Assembly (NCBI GenBank): GCA_021802965.1
Contig: JAJZQZ010000010.1
Location: 1-32,244, forward strand
Source: Actinomycetes bacterium
GTDB lineage: Bacteria; Actinomycetota; Thermoleophilia; RBG-16-64-13
DNA: 32,244 nucleotides
Direction: 5' to 3'
In this document: positions 13,974 to 22,832 of the stretch, piece by piece
How positions within the stretch are numbered: the stretch's first letter is position 1
How the letters are laid out: each line of letters begins with the position of its first letter
Notes under the pieces: generated by a model
What the model saw: the letters and a program-made list of their open reading frames with translations, nothing else
Told to the model about the DNA's origin: nothing
The model's database searches: none
Made by a program: the position numbers and the translations under genes

Positions 13974-14459
13974 TCAAAGCTTGGCGGACCCCCTCCCCAT
14001 GGCGATACGCCCGGTACGAACAAGCTCGAGCAGACCGAAGGGCCGGACAAGCTTGAGCATGGCGTCGATCTTCTCCCGATTGCCCGTCACCTCGACCACG
14101 AACGCGCCCGGAGACACGTCCACGATCTTGCCCCGGAACACCTCGACGATCTGCATGATCTCGGCGCGCGTCTCCGAACCGGCCTTGACCTTCATGAGCA
14201 CCAGCTCCCGCTCGACCGAGGTGGCCGGGTCGAGATCGGTGATCTTTATGACGTTGATCAACTTGTGCAGCTGCTTCGTGACCTGCTCGAGCGGGGAGTC
14301 CTGGGCGTCCACGGCTATCGTCATCCGCGACAGCGACGGATCCTCGGTCTCGCCCACAGCCAGGCTGTCGATGTTGAAGCCGCGGCGGGCGAACAATGCG
14401 GCTATCCTCGTAAGGACCCCCGGCTTGTTCTCGACCAGGACAGACAGGGTGTGTTTCAC
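13974..14459 (-). CDS. ilvN: Acetolactate synthase small (regulatory) subunit
   Basis: 161 residues, full length. An N-terminal ACT domain (about 3-78: TLSVLVENKPGVLTRIAALF, RRGFNIDSLAVG) is the usual valine-binding feedback module; the C-terminal domain (LVLMKVKA, IVEVFRGKIVDV, DAMLKLVRPFGLLELVRTG) is typical of IlvN/IlvH. It activates and feedback-regulates the IlvB catalytic subunit. It starts with GTG overlapping the ilvB TGA by 4 nt (GTGA), with GGAGG in the end of ilvB, so the two subunits are translationally coupled. Confidence 0.96.
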   Translation of the reverse strand: MKHTLSVLVENKPGVLTRIAALFARRGFNIDSLAVGETEDPSLSRMTIAVDAQDSPLEQVTKQLHKLINVIKITDLDPATSVERELVLMKVKAGSETRAEIMQIVEVFRGKIVDVSPGAFVVEVTGNREKIDAMLKLVRPFGLLELVRTGRIAMGRGSAKL

Positions 14460-16150
14460 AGATCCTCCCCCACCAGCATCTGGTCGATGGAGCCGCCCGC
14501 GGGCACCATCGGGTACACGTTCGCCTCGCGTTTCACACGGAAGTCGATGATCGCCGGTGCGTCACTGCTGAGGGCGACGCGCAGGACCTCCTCGACCTCG
14601 TCCGGGCGCGTGGCGCGGTAGCCTTCGGCGCCGTACGCCTCGGCCAGCTTGACGAAGTCAGGCTGGCAGACCATGCACGTGGCGCTGTAGCGTTTGTCCC
14701 AGAACAGCTCCTGCCACTGGCGGACCATGCCCAGATACTGGTTGTTGAGGATGCAGACCTTGACGTTCAGCCCGTAGTTGACCGCCGTGGCCATCTCCTG
14801 CAACGTCATTTGGAACGAGCCGTCGCCCGCGATGTCGATCACGGTCAGGTCCGGTCGGGCGAGCTTGGCACCGATGGCGGCGGGGAAGCCGAAGCCCATG
14901 GTCCCAAGTCCGCCCGAGGTGATGAAGCGCCGGGGATGCTTGACCAGATAATACTGGGCGGCCCACATCTGGTTCTGACCCACCTCGGTGCAGATGATCG
15001 CCTCGCCCTTGGTGACCTCCCAGATCTTCTGCACGACGTACTCGGGCAGCAACTCTTCCGACTCGTCCTGGCGCACCGTCATCGGGTGAGCCCGCTTCCA
15101 TGCGGCCACCTGTTCCATCCAGGGAAGGTGACGGTCGGGGGAGGGGGAGTGCTTCTTGATCTCCGTCAAGAGACCCGCCAGCACCCTCTTGGCGTCGCCC
15201 ACGATAGGGATGTCCACCGCCACGTTCTTGGATATCTCGGCCGGGTCGATGTCGACGTGGACGATCGTCGCGCCCGGCGCGAAGGTCTCGAGCCTGCCGG
15301 TCACGCGATCGTCGAAGCGGACCCCGATCCCAAAGATCAGGTCGCAGTTCGTGATGGCGTAGTTGGCGTACTGGGTGCCGTGCATGCCCAGCATGCCCAG
15401 TGACAAGTCATGATCTTCCGGAAAGGATCCGATGCCTGTGAGGCTGGTGGTGACGGGTATGTGCGCGTAGAGGGCCAGCTCTCGCAGCTCTTCGGACGCG
15501 TTGGCGGTGATCACGCCCCCGCCGGCGAATATGACCGGGCGTTCGGCCTCCGCCAAAGCCAGAGCGGCGGTGCGGATCTGCTTGGGATGTCCCTTGACCG
15601 TGGGCTTGTAGCCCGGAAGGTCCAGCTTCTGCGCCCGGTCGGCGTCGTAGTCTATCTCGGCGAGCTGAAGGTCGGACGGGATGTCCACGAGGACCGGTCC
15701 CGGTCGTCCCGTGCTCGCGATGTAGAAGGCCTCGTGGATGATCGCCGGGAGGTCCTCCGCACGCTGCACCAGGTAGCTGTGCTTGACGATCGGCAGGGTT
15801 ATCCCCGAGATGTCGGCTTCCTGGAAGGCGTCTGTCCCGATGAGGCCGGACCGCACCTGGCCGGTGATGGCCACCATGGGGACGCTGTCGAGATAGGCGT
15901 TCGCGATGCCCGTGACGAGGTTGGTGGCTCCGGGCCCGGAGGTGGCGATGCAGACGCCCACCTTGCCGGAGGCACGCGCGTAACCGTCGGCGGCGTGCGC
16001 CGCCCCTTGCTCGTGCCTCACGAGGATGTTGTCGATGTCGAAATCGTAGAGAGCGTCGTAGATCGGGATGATCGTACCGCCCGGAAAACCGAAGACGGTG
16101 TCGACCCCCTCCCGTTTGAGAGCTTCCAGAAGAGCTCGTGCTGCGTTCAT
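14456..16150 (-). CDS. ilvB: Acetolactate synthase large (catalytic) subunit
   Basis: 564 residues, full length for this thiamine diphosphate enzyme, which joins two pyruvates, or pyruvate and 2-oxobutyrate. Visible landmarks are GFPGGTIIPIYDALYD (21-36), the catalytic glutamate E47 in RHEQGAAHAADGYAR, the central FAD-binding domain (around 190-340) and the ThDP/Mg motif beginning GDGSFQMTLQEMATA followed by LNNQYLGMVRQWQ. The gene follows ilvD by 116 nt and overlaps ilvN by 4 nt. Confidence 0.97.
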   Translation of the reverse strand: MNAARALLEALKREGVDTVFGFPGGTIIPIYDALYDFDIDNILVRHEQGAAHAADGYARASGKVGVCIATSGPGATNLVTGIANAYLDSVPMVAITGQVRSGLIGTDAFQEADISGITLPIVKHSYLVQRAEDLPAIIHEAFYIASTGRPGPVLVDIPSDLQLAEIDYDADRAQKLDLPGYKPTVKGHPKQIRTAALALAEAERPVIFAGGGVITANASEELRELALYAHIPVTTSLTGIGSFPEDHDLSLGMLGMHGTQYANYAITNCDLIFGIGVRFDDRVTGRLETFAPGATIVHVDIDPAEISKNVAVDIPIVGDAKRVLAGLLTEIKKHSPSPDRHLPWMEQVAAWKRAHPMTVRQDESEELLPEYVVQKIWEVTKGEAIICTEVGQNQMWAAQYYLVKHPRRFITSGGLGTMGFGFPAAIGAKLARPDLTVIDIAGDGSFQMTLQEMATAVNYGLNVKVCILNNQYLGMVRQWQELFWDKRYSATCMVCQPDFVKLAEAYGAEGYRATRPDEVEEVLRVALSSDAPAIIDFRVKREANVYPMVPAGGSIDQMLVGEDL

Positions 16151-16266
16151 GGTCCTTCTAGTCCCTTCGAGTGGTGAGGCCGCGGGTCATGGCGGACCAG
16201 ACCGGGGAGTGAGCGCGGGTGCGACAGTCTCGCCGAGCCTCGCGGCTCGAGCCGGCGCAGGGCCCG

Positions 16267-17943
16267 CTACACGCCGATGCCATCCCCGCCAAGGACAGCG
16301 CCGGTTTCCGCCCCGGAGACCAGCGCTACGTAACGGCCCAGCACGCCTCCGAGCCTCCGCTCGGGACGCCGCCAGGCCGCCCTCCTAGCCGCAAGCTCGT
16401 CCTCGGACACTTCCAGGACGATCTGCCTCTTGGGGATGTCGATGGCGATGAGATCACCTTCACGGACCAGGGAGATCGGGCCCCCGTCCACGGCTTCGGG
16501 AGCCACGTGACCGATGCTGGCGCCCCGGCTCGCGCCGCTGAAGCGTCCGTCGGTGATGAGAGCCACGCGGTCGTCGAGGCCCGCGCCGGCGAGGGCCGAC
16601 GTGGGAGTGAGCATCTCGGGCATGCCCGGGCCGCCCTTCGGACCGACATAGCGGATGACGACGACGCAGCCCGGCTCGATCCGATCGGCCTCGATTGCGG
16701 CCACCAGCGAAGGCTCGTCGTCGAAGACCCGAGCGGGACCTCGATGCACCAGCATCTGAGGCAGCACGGCCGACTCCTTGACCACGGCGCCCAGGGGCGC
16801 GAGATTGCCGAAGAGCACGGCGAGCCCGCCAGTGGCGTGGTGAGGCCGGTCCAGAGGCCGGATGAGGTCGCCCTGGATGGTGGCGCCCTCGTACTGCTGG
16901 GCCAGGGTCCGTCCCGACACGGTCGGCACGGAGCCCTCCACCAACCCACCCTCGGCCAGGCGCTTCAAGACCGCCTGGATGCCGCCGGCGCGATCGAGGT
17001 CTTCCATGAAGTCCGGCCCCGACGGCGACAGGCTGACGATGTGGGGCGTGCGCCCCGAGACCTCGTTGAAGGCAGCCAAAGGCAGTGGGATATGGGCTTC
17101 GTTGGCGATGGCCTCCAGATGGAGCACCGTGTTGGTCGAGCAGCCAAGGGCCGCATCAAGAGTCAAGGCGTTGCGCAGGCTGGCCTCGGAGAGGAAGGTG
17201 CGCGCTCCCAGACCCTGCCGGGCCACCTCGACCGCCCGGGCCCCTGAGCGGCGGGCCAATGCGAGGCGGGCCGAATACGGCGCCGGGATGGTGGCGTCGC
17301 CGGGGAGAGCGAGGCCGAGGACCTCGGTCAAGCAGCTCATGGAGTTGGCGGTGAAAAGGCCGGCACAGGAGCCACAGGTCGGACAGGCGCAGTCCTCGAG
17401 CTCGGTCAGCTCGTCGGCGGTCATGTTGCCGTGGAAGTAGGCTCCCACCGCCTCGAACACGGTCTTGAGATCGACCCTCTTGCCCTGGTAGACACCGGCG
17501 AGCATAGGCCCGCCCGAGACGACCACGACCGGGGTGTCGATGCGCGCCGCGGCCATGACCATGCCGGGGACGACCTTGTCGCAGTTCGGGATGAGCACCA
17601 GCCCGTCGAGCCCGTGACCCTGCACCATGATCTCCACCGCGTCGGCGATGTTCTCGCGCGAGACCAGCGAGTAGTTCATGCCCGTGTGGTTCATGGCGAT
17701 GCCGTCGCACACGCCGATGACGTTGAACTCGAGGGGCACGCCGCCCCCCTGCCAGACGCCGAACTTGACCTGCTCGGCGATGGAGCGTAGGTGCATGTGC
17801 CCGGGGATCAGCTCGTTGTACGAATTGGCCACGCCGATGAGGGGACGGTCGGCGTCGGCCGGGTCGAGCCCCAAGGCGCGGAACAGCGAGCGGTGGGGTG
17901 CACGAGCCGGACCCAACCTCACTTCGTCGCTGTGTCTCGGCAC
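16267..17943 (-). CDS. ilvD: Dihydroxy-acid dehydratase
   Basis: 558 residues, full length. It dehydrates the dihydroxy acids to 2-oxoisovalerate and 2-oxo-3-methylvalerate using an Fe-S cluster. Cluster cysteines C121 (NCDK) and C193 (CPTCGSC) are present. At the place where [2Fe-2S] enzymes have the third cysteine (NEVTPC type) this protein reads [10 protein letters not shown], with G48, as in the E. coli-type oxygen-labile [4Fe-4S] enzymes. The GTG start at 17943 has GAGGAGG 5 nt upstream. It is the first gene of the ilv operon. Confidence 0.97.
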   Translation of the reverse strand: MPRHSDEVRLGPARAPHRSLFRALGLDPADADRPLIGVANSYNELIPGHMHLRSIAEQVKFGVWQGGGVPLEFNVIGVCDGIAMNHTGMNYSLVSRENIADAVEIMVQGHGLDGLVLIPNCDKVVPGMVMAAARIDTPVVVVSGGPMLAGVYQGKRVDLKTVFEAVGAYFHGNMTADELTELEDCACPTCGSCAGLFTANSMSCLTEVLGLALPGDATIPAPYSARLALARRSGARAVEVARQGLGARTFLSEASLRNALTLDAALGCSTNTVLHLEAIANEAHIPLPLAAFNEVSGRTPHIVSLSPSGPDFMEDLDRAGGIQAVLKRLAEGGLVEGSVPTVSGRTLAQQYEGATIQGDLIRPLDRPHHATGGLAVLFGNLAPLGAVVKESAVLPQMLVHRGPARVFDDEPSLVAAIEADRIEPGCVVVIRYVGPKGGPGMPEMLTPTSALAGAGLDDRVALITDGRFSGASRGASIGHVAPEAVDGGPISLVREGDLIAIDIPKRQIVLEVSEDELAARRAAWRRPERRLGGVLGRYVALVSGAETGAVLGGDGIGV

Positions 17944-18011
17944 GTCGCCTCCTCGTAGCCCGTGGGAATCTGGTCAGACAGCGCAGGCCAAAGCCTGCAT
18001 GATGGTCTCGA

Positions 18012-18041
18012 AGTTTACACGCAACGGGTGAGGGGTCGCAA
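18012..18041 (-). promoter_or_regulatory. Candidate promoter of the ilv operon
   Basis: On the minus strand, TTGCGA (18041-18036), an 18-bp spacer and TAAACT (18017-18012), each matching four of six consensus bases. It lies about 70 nt upstream of the ilvD start. A small GCAGGC/GCCTGC hairpin (17983-17998) lies in the leader. The rest of the 418-nt divergent gap to gabT shows only the tandem repeat noted separately. Confidence 0.4.
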
Positions 18042-18235
18042 GGGAAGCAAAGAGAGCGGCGGCCGCGGCGGCGAGGCGCCCGTCCAGCCGCTGACGGCGC
18101 CGGCGAGGACATCTGTGCGAGAGCACCGTCGCGGAGCCATATTGAGTGCGATTCCACAATCCTCCCGTCGCCTCCCGTTTGCTAGCGTGATAGTCGGAAA
18201 CACGGCGAGCGGGGGCGCGCTACGACCCATCTCAA

Positions 18236-18259
18236 GGGACTCCAGATGGGACTCCAGAT
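18236..18259. repeat. Perfect 12-bp tandem repeat upstream of gabT
   Basis: GGGACTCCAGAT occurs twice back to back (18236-18247 and 18248-18259), about 100 nt upstream of the aminotransferase start. Tandem sites this close to a promoter are often regulator-binding sites; PucR, encoded in the next unit, is one candidate. Confidence 0.6.
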
Positions 18260-18361
18260 CGACACGCGATGCGTCGCCCGACCCGCGCCCTTTCTTGAGC
18301 GACCGTCCAGTGGATTCAGACAACGCGACTAGGAACCGACGACGTGAAGGAGATGGAGATC

Positions 18362-19675
18362 GTGACCAACCAAGAGCTCAAAGCCGCGCGCGACCGGGAG
18401 GTCCCCCGCGGGCCCTTCAACGTGACCGATCTGTTCGTCGCCAAGGCCAAGAACGCCACGATCACCGACGTCGAAGGCCGGGAGTACATCGATTTCGCCG
18501 GTGGTATCGGGGTCATGGCCGTCGGCCACTGCCACCCCAAGGTGGTCGCCGCCGTGCAAGACCAGGCTGCGCTCTTCTCCCATACGTGCTTCCACGTCGT
18601 GATGTACGACCCATACATCGAGCTGGCCAAGAAGATGAACGCCGCCGCTCCCGGGCCTTCCCCGAAGAAGACCATGTTCGCGAACTCCGGGGCCGAGGGG
18701 ATCGAGAACTCCATCAAGATAGCCCGCTACCACACCGGGCGTAACGCCGTCATCGTGTTCGAAGACGCATTCCACGGCCGCACCCTGCTCACCATGACCC
18801 TTACCTCAAAGACCATGCCCTACAAGAAGGGCTTCGGTCCCTTCGCGCCCGAGGTCTACCGGCTGCCCTTCGCCTACTGCTACCGGTGCCCCCTCGACCT
18901 CGATCCCTCGAGCTGCGGCACGGCGTGCGCCGGCCTGGTCGAAGACGCCTTCAAGAACTACGTCGAGGCCGACGAGGTGGCCGCCATCCTGGCCGAGACC
19001 GTGCTGGGCGAGGGCGGCTTCGTGGTCCCGCCCAAGGACTACTTCCAAAAGATCAAGGCCATCTGCGAGAAACACGGCATCCTGTTCATCGCCGATGAGG
19101 TACAGTCCGGGTTCGGCCGCACGGGCAAGATGTTCGCCATCGAGCACTTCGATGTAGAACCCGACATCATGACCACCGCCAAATCGATGGCATCCGGATA
19201 CCCGCTCTCGGGCATCACCGGCAAGGCCGAGATCATGGACGCGCCCCACCCCGGAGGACTCGGGGGGACCTATGGAGGCAACCCGGTCTCATGCCGCGCC
19301 GCCCTGGCCGTGTTCGACATCATCGACGAAGAGAACCTGCTCGAGCGGTCGCGGATGATCGGCGACCGTATCCGGGCGGCCTTCACCAGCCTGCAGGACG
19401 AACTCTCGGTGATCGGAGACGTCCGCGGCCTCGGAGCCATGATGTGCATGGAACTGGTGACCGATCGCGAGGCCAAGACCCCAGCAGCCGACTTGACCAA
19501 GGCCCTGGTCAGTCGAGCGGCGCAGAAGGGTGTGATAATGATCTCCGCGGGCACCTACGGCAACGTGATCCGGCCGCTGATGCCTCTCACCATCGAACTC
19601 GATCTGCTCGACCGAGGCCTGGACATCGTGGCCGACTCCCTCAGGGAGGTCGCGAAGGAAGCCGGCCTCGCCTAG
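18362..19675 (+). CDS. gabT: Class III omega-aminotransferase, probable 4-aminobutyrate aminotransferase
   Basis: 437 residues. The GTG at 18362 is preferred because AAGGAG (18347-18352) lies 9 nt upstream and because MTNQELKAARDREVPRG matches the usual GabT N-terminus; an in-frame GTG at 18344 lacks such a site. Landmarks are GHCHPK (55-60), NSGAEGIENSIKIAR (108-122), FHGRT, DEVQSGFGRTG (245-255), and the PLP lysine K274 in TTAKSMASGYPL. The family transfers amino groups from GABA, beta-alanine or similar omega-amino acids to 2-oxoglutarate or pyruvate, leaving a semialdehyde. A four-cysteine insert, C173, C176, C185 and C189 (CYRCP...SSCGTAC), sits before the central domain and could bind a metal. 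The AOR gene begins 10 nt after its stop. Confidence 0.88.
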   Translation: MTNQELKAARDREVPRGPFNVTDLFVAKAKNATITDVEGREYIDFAGGIGVMAVGHCHPKVVAAVQDQAALFSHTCFHVVMYDPYIELAKKMNAAAPGPSPKKTMFANSGAEGIENSIKIARYHTGRNAVIVFEDAFHGRTLLTMTLTSKTMPYKKGFGPFAPEVYRLPFAYCYRCPLDLDPSSCGTACAGLVEDAFKNYVEADEVAAILAETVLGEGGFVVPPKDYFQKIKAICEKHGILFIADEVQSGFGRTGKMFAIEHFDVEPDIMTTAKSMASGYPLSGITGKAEIMDAPHPGGLGGTYGGNPVSCRAALAVFDIIDEENLLERSRMIGDRIRAAFTSLQDELSVIGDVRGLGAMMCMELVTDREAKTPAADLTKALVSRAAQKGVIMISAGTYGNVIRPLMPLTIELDLLDRGLDIVADSLREVAKEAGLA

Positions 19676-19685
19676 GAGGACCGCC

Positions 19686-21431
19686 GTGTCGTACAAAATC
19701 CTCACCATCGATCTGACCTCCGGCGCGTCCGCGCCGGAGGAGCTCGATCTTCCGGGCATCCACGGTTTGGGCGGCAAGGCCCTCGCCGTCGAGCTGCTCG
19801 CGCGTCACCTCGACCCCGGGGTGGACCCTCTGGCCCCGACCAACGTCCTGGTGTTCACCCCGAGCCCCCTGGCCGCCTACGGCTTCTCGGGTTCCGATCG
19901 TTTCGGCGCCTTCACCAAGAGCCCCATGACGGAGGCCTTTCTGGAGTCGTACAGCGGCGGCTCCATGGCGCGCACCCTGCGTGAGACCGGCTGGGACGCC
20001 GTCCTCGTCACCGGCGCAGCGGCGGGGCCCGTGCGCTTGCACATCGATGCGGGGGGAGCCACACTCCATTCCGCCGCCGACCTGTGGGGCAAGGATGTGT
20101 TCCAGACCGAGGACGCTCTGGCAGCCGTCCTCGCGAAGCGCTCCTCCACCATGATCATCGGCCCCGCGGGCGAGCATCTCACGACCTGCGCATCGGTGCA
20201 GGTCGAAGGCGACCACGCCCTCGGCCGCGGGGGCATGGGCGCGGTCTTCGGCAGCAAGCGGCTGAAGGCGGTGACCGTCACATCGGCCGGTCCTGTGCGC
20301 GCGAAGGGCAGCGAGGCGTTCGACGCGGTGCGGAAGGCCGTCTCGGGGCTCGCCACAGATTCCCCGACGGCAGGAGCCTACCGCCGTTTCGGCACTCCGA
20401 TGATGGTCGCGGTGCTGAACGAAGCCGGGTCGTTCCCCACCGACTACTGGTCGACCGGTCGGGCGCCTCATCGTGCCGCCCTCGAAGCCGAGAACTACCC
20501 GACGTGGGCCAAGGTCGAGACCGGCACCTGCCCCCCTTGCCCCGTGCGCTGCCGCAGACACCTCACGGTGCTCGAGGGCCCGAACGCGGGCCGGGAGATC
20601 CACGGCCCCGAGTACGAGACGCTCTACTCCTTCGGCGGCCTCTGCCAGGTGCAGACGGCCGAGGAAGTGGTCCTGTTGCATGAGCAGTGCAACCGCCTGG
20701 GCATGGACACCATGAGCGCCGGCAACGTGGTGGCTCTCGCCATCAAAGCCGGGCAAAACGGCACGATCGCGACCGCCCCGGCCGCCGGCGACGCGCAGGC
20801 GATATCCCGGCTGCTCACAGAGATGTCCGAGCGCAGCACCGAGCTGGCCGATATCCTCGCCCGAGGCATCAGGGGCGCGGCTGCGGCTCTGGGGATGGAG
20901 GACCAGGCCATCCACGTGAAGGGCATGGAGCCGGCCGGCTACGATCCTCGCGCGCTGCTCGGCATGGGCCTGGCCTACGCCACGAGTCCGCGAGGAGCCT
21001 GTCATCTGCGGGCCACCTTCTACAAGCCGATCCTCTCGGGGATGACCAAGGACCTCGACGACGCGGCGCTCGCCGCCCTCTTCATAGATTACGAAGACCG
21101 GCTGTTCCTCTACGACTGCCTCGTCATGTGCCGCTTCTACCGGGACTGGATGACCTGGGACGATCTCGCGGTCGTGGTAGGCGAGCTGGGCGGTTCCCCG
21201 ATACCGGTGGAGGATCTCAAGACGCTCGCCAACGACCTGCTGACCCGGGTGCGCCGCCTCAACTTCGGCATGGGGCTGAGCAGCGCCGACGACTGGCTCC
21301 CCCAGCGGTTCTTGACCGAGCCCCTCGACGGACGGCCACCGGTCGACGCCGGGAAGCTCCGGCGAGAGCTTGCCGAGTACTACACAGCGCGGGGATGGGG
21401 AGCCCAGGGCATCCCGCCCGCCGCCGCCTGA
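19686..21431 (+). CDS. Aldehyde:ferredoxin oxidoreductase (tungsten/molybdopterin family)
   Basis: 581 residues, close to the 600 usual for the family. It is expected to oxidise an aldehyde to its acid with ferredoxin as electron partner, in the cytoplasm. [4Fe-4S] ligands are C282, C285 and C289 (CPPCPVRC) with the fourth at C482 (YDCLVMCRF). The N-terminal domain has GSDRFGAFTKSP and SYSGGSM; the pterin-binding region has HALGRGGMGAVFGSKRLKAV, GPEYETLYSFGG and LGMDTMSAGN. The GTG start follows AGGAGG that overlaps the gabT stop, so the two form one operon. The pairing suggests the semialdehyde made by GabT as substrate; this is inference. No ferredoxin or tungstate-uptake gene is in the window. 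Confidence 0.9.
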   Translation: MSYKILTIDLTSGASAPEELDLPGIHGLGGKALAVELLARHLDPGVDPLAPTNVLVFTPSPLAAYGFSGSDRFGAFTKSPMTEAFLESYSGGSMARTLRETGWDAVLVTGAAAGPVRLHIDAGGATLHSAADLWGKDVFQTEDALAAVLAKRSSTMIIGPAGEHLTTCASVQVEGDHALGRGGMGAVFGSKRLKAVTVTSAGPVRAKGSEAFDAVRKAVSGLATDSPTAGAYRRFGTPMMVAVLNEAGSFPTDYWSTGRAPHRAALEAENYPTWAKVETGTCPPCPVRCRRHLTVLEGPNAGREIHGPEYETLYSFGGLCQVQTAEEVVLLHEQCNRLGMDTMSAGNVVALAIKAGQNGTIATAPAAGDAQAISRLLTEMSERSTELADILARGIRGAAAALGMEDQAIHVKGMEPAGYDPRALLGMGLAYATSPRGACHLRATFYKPILSGMTKDLDDAALAALFIDYEDRLFLYDCLVMCRFYRDWMTWDDLAVVVGELGGSPIPVEDLKTLANDLLTRVRRLNFGMGLSSADDWLPQRFLTEPLDGRPPVDAGKLRRELAEYYTARGWGAQGIPPAAA

Positions 21432-21464
21432 CTCAGCAAAGGCCTGCGACACGCGATTGCGCCG

Positions 21465-21491
21465 CGGCCCGCCCGTTGACCGGGCGGGCCG
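21465..21491 (+). terminator. Terminator of the gabT-AOR unit
   Basis: CGGCCCGCCCG (21465-21475) pairs perfectly with CGGGCGGGCCG (21481-21491), with a 5-nt loop, followed by TCATCATTTA, 33 nt after the AOR stop. A second, smaller GCGCGC hairpin lies at 21503-21520. sucCD therefore probably has its own promoter within 21520-21632, though none is obvious. Confidence 0.75.
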
Positions 21492-21632
21492 TCATCATTT
21501 ACGCGCGCGATCAGGCGCGCTGTCGCATCGCACAGCTCAGGGCCGGTCTTTTTGGGAGAACCCCCCGTGCCCTCGACGGGCCCCTTTGCTAGTTTTCTAA
21601 CCGCAGCACGCACGCCCCGACGAGGAGAGCAC

Positions 21633-22832
21633 ATGGACCTGTATGAATTCGAGGGCAAAGGGCTACTCGCGCGTCTCGGCGTCGCGACCCCCACCGGCCT
21701 GTTCCGGACCGATCCCGCCGGTGCCGGCGATGCCGGAGACTCCATCGGCTACCCCTGTGTCGTCAAGAGCCAGGTCCTCACCGGCGGGCGGGGCAAGGCA
21801 GGCGGCATCGCGATAGTCGCCGACAGGGTGGAGCTCGAGCGCGAAGCGGCCCGCATCCTCCAGCTCGAGATAAAGGGACGCCTGCCGGTAGGGCTGCTGG
21901 TCGAGAGCCGAGCCCCCCAAGGCCGCGAGCTCTACGCGGCGGTCGTGTTCGACACCTCCCGGGCCTGCCCGGCCGTGCTGTTCTCTCCCCAGGGCGGAGT
22001 GGAGGTGGAGTCCGACTCGAGCCGGCTCATACGGGTGCCCGTCCCGGTCGACGAGCTCGACGCCATCACCCCGCAGTGGGTGACGGAGAGACTGCTCCCG
22101 GCCCTTCCGGCCCAGGACGCCGCCTCCATCTCGACTCACATGGACGCCGTCGCCCGGTTGCTCGCCAATCTGGTGGTGGCGTTCTGCGAGTACGACCTCG
22201 AGCTTCTCGAGATCAACCCGCTCATCGCGAGCTCCGACGGTCTGATCGCCGCCGACGCCAAGGTGACCATCGACGACGACGCCCTGTTCCGGCAGCGGGA
22301 GGGCCTCGTCCGAGCCGAGCGCCCGCCCCTTCCCGAGCTGGAGTCCCGAGCGAAGCAGTTCGGCCTCAACTTCGTCGATCTCGACGGCGAGATCTGCCTG
22401 ATGGCCAACGGGGCCGGCCTCAACCTCTCCCTCCTCGACGCCGTCGCCTTCCACGGTTCGAGCCCGGCGAACTTCCTGGACACCGGTGGGGGCGCGAGCA
22501 CCGTGAAGGCATACGAAGGCACGCGTATCCTCCAAGACCGCAGCCTGCGCGACTCCCGGGTCCGCGCGCGCCTGATCATGCTGAGCCTGGCCATCACCCG
22601 GGCGGGCGAGGCTGCCACGGGTATCGCCCAAGCCATGTCCGAGCTCGCCGATGACCCGGTGCCCACCTTTGCCGTCGTGCACGGCACCGGCGCCGACGAA
22701 GGCAAGCAGATCCTGGAGGACAAGGGCATCTCCGTGGCGCCGGACATCCGCACCGCCGTGGAATGGGCCGCCGCCGCCCGCCGAGGGAATGGGGCCGGGG
22801 TGCGAACCTCGACCGAAGGAGGGAGAGCCTGA
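21633..22832 (+). CDS. sucC: Succinate-CoA ligase beta subunit
   Basis: 399 residues from the ATG at 21633 (GAGGAG just upstream), giving the standard start MDLYEFEGKGLLARLGV. An ATP-grasp domain shows CVVKSQVLTGGRGKAGG (42-58) and LELLEINPLIA; the C-terminal ligase domain has MANGAGLNLSLLDAV and ANFLDTGGGAS. With the alpha subunit it converts succinate, CoA and NTP to succinyl-CoA, or runs in reverse. Related heterodimers use malate or other acids, so the substrate is likely but not certain. The gene is followed by sucD in a TGATG overlap. Confidence 0.92.
   Translation: MDLYEFEGKGLLARLGVATPTGLFRTDPAGAGDAGDSIGYPCVVKSQVLTGGRGKAGGIAIVADRVELEREAARILQLEIKGRLPVGLLVESRAPQGRELYAAVVFDTSRACPAVLFSPQGGVEVESDSSRLIRVPVPVDELDAITPQWVTERLLPALPAQDAASISTHMDAVARLLANLVVAFCEYDLELLEINPLIASSDGLIAADAKVTIDDDALFRQREGLVRAERPPLPELESRAKQFGLNFVDLDGEICLMANGAGLNLSLLDAVAFHGSSPANFLDTGGGASTVKAYEGTRILQDRSLRDSRVRARLIMLSLAITRAGEAATGIAQAMSELADDPVPTFAVVHGTGADEGKQILEDKGISVAPDIRTAVEWAAAARRGNGAGVRTSTEGGRA

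Noticed and set aside
17974-18000. Eight-codon reading frame (MQALACAV) overlapping a small hairpin upstream of ilvD, as a possible attenuator leader peptide
   Set aside because: It has only one Leu, one Val and no Ile, no ribosome-binding site, and would start about 5 nt after the predicted transcript start. No alternative terminator/antiterminator pair was found.
17944-18200. T-box or other riboswitch before the ilv operon
   Set aside because: The T-box core (AGGGTGGNACCGCG) and its complement are not present on either strand.
21585-21592. TTTGCTAG shared by the sucC upstream region and the gabT upstream region (18178-18185) as a common promoter element
   Set aside because: An 8-mer match is expected about once by chance in a window this long, and the distances to the start codons differ greatly (41 and 177 nt).
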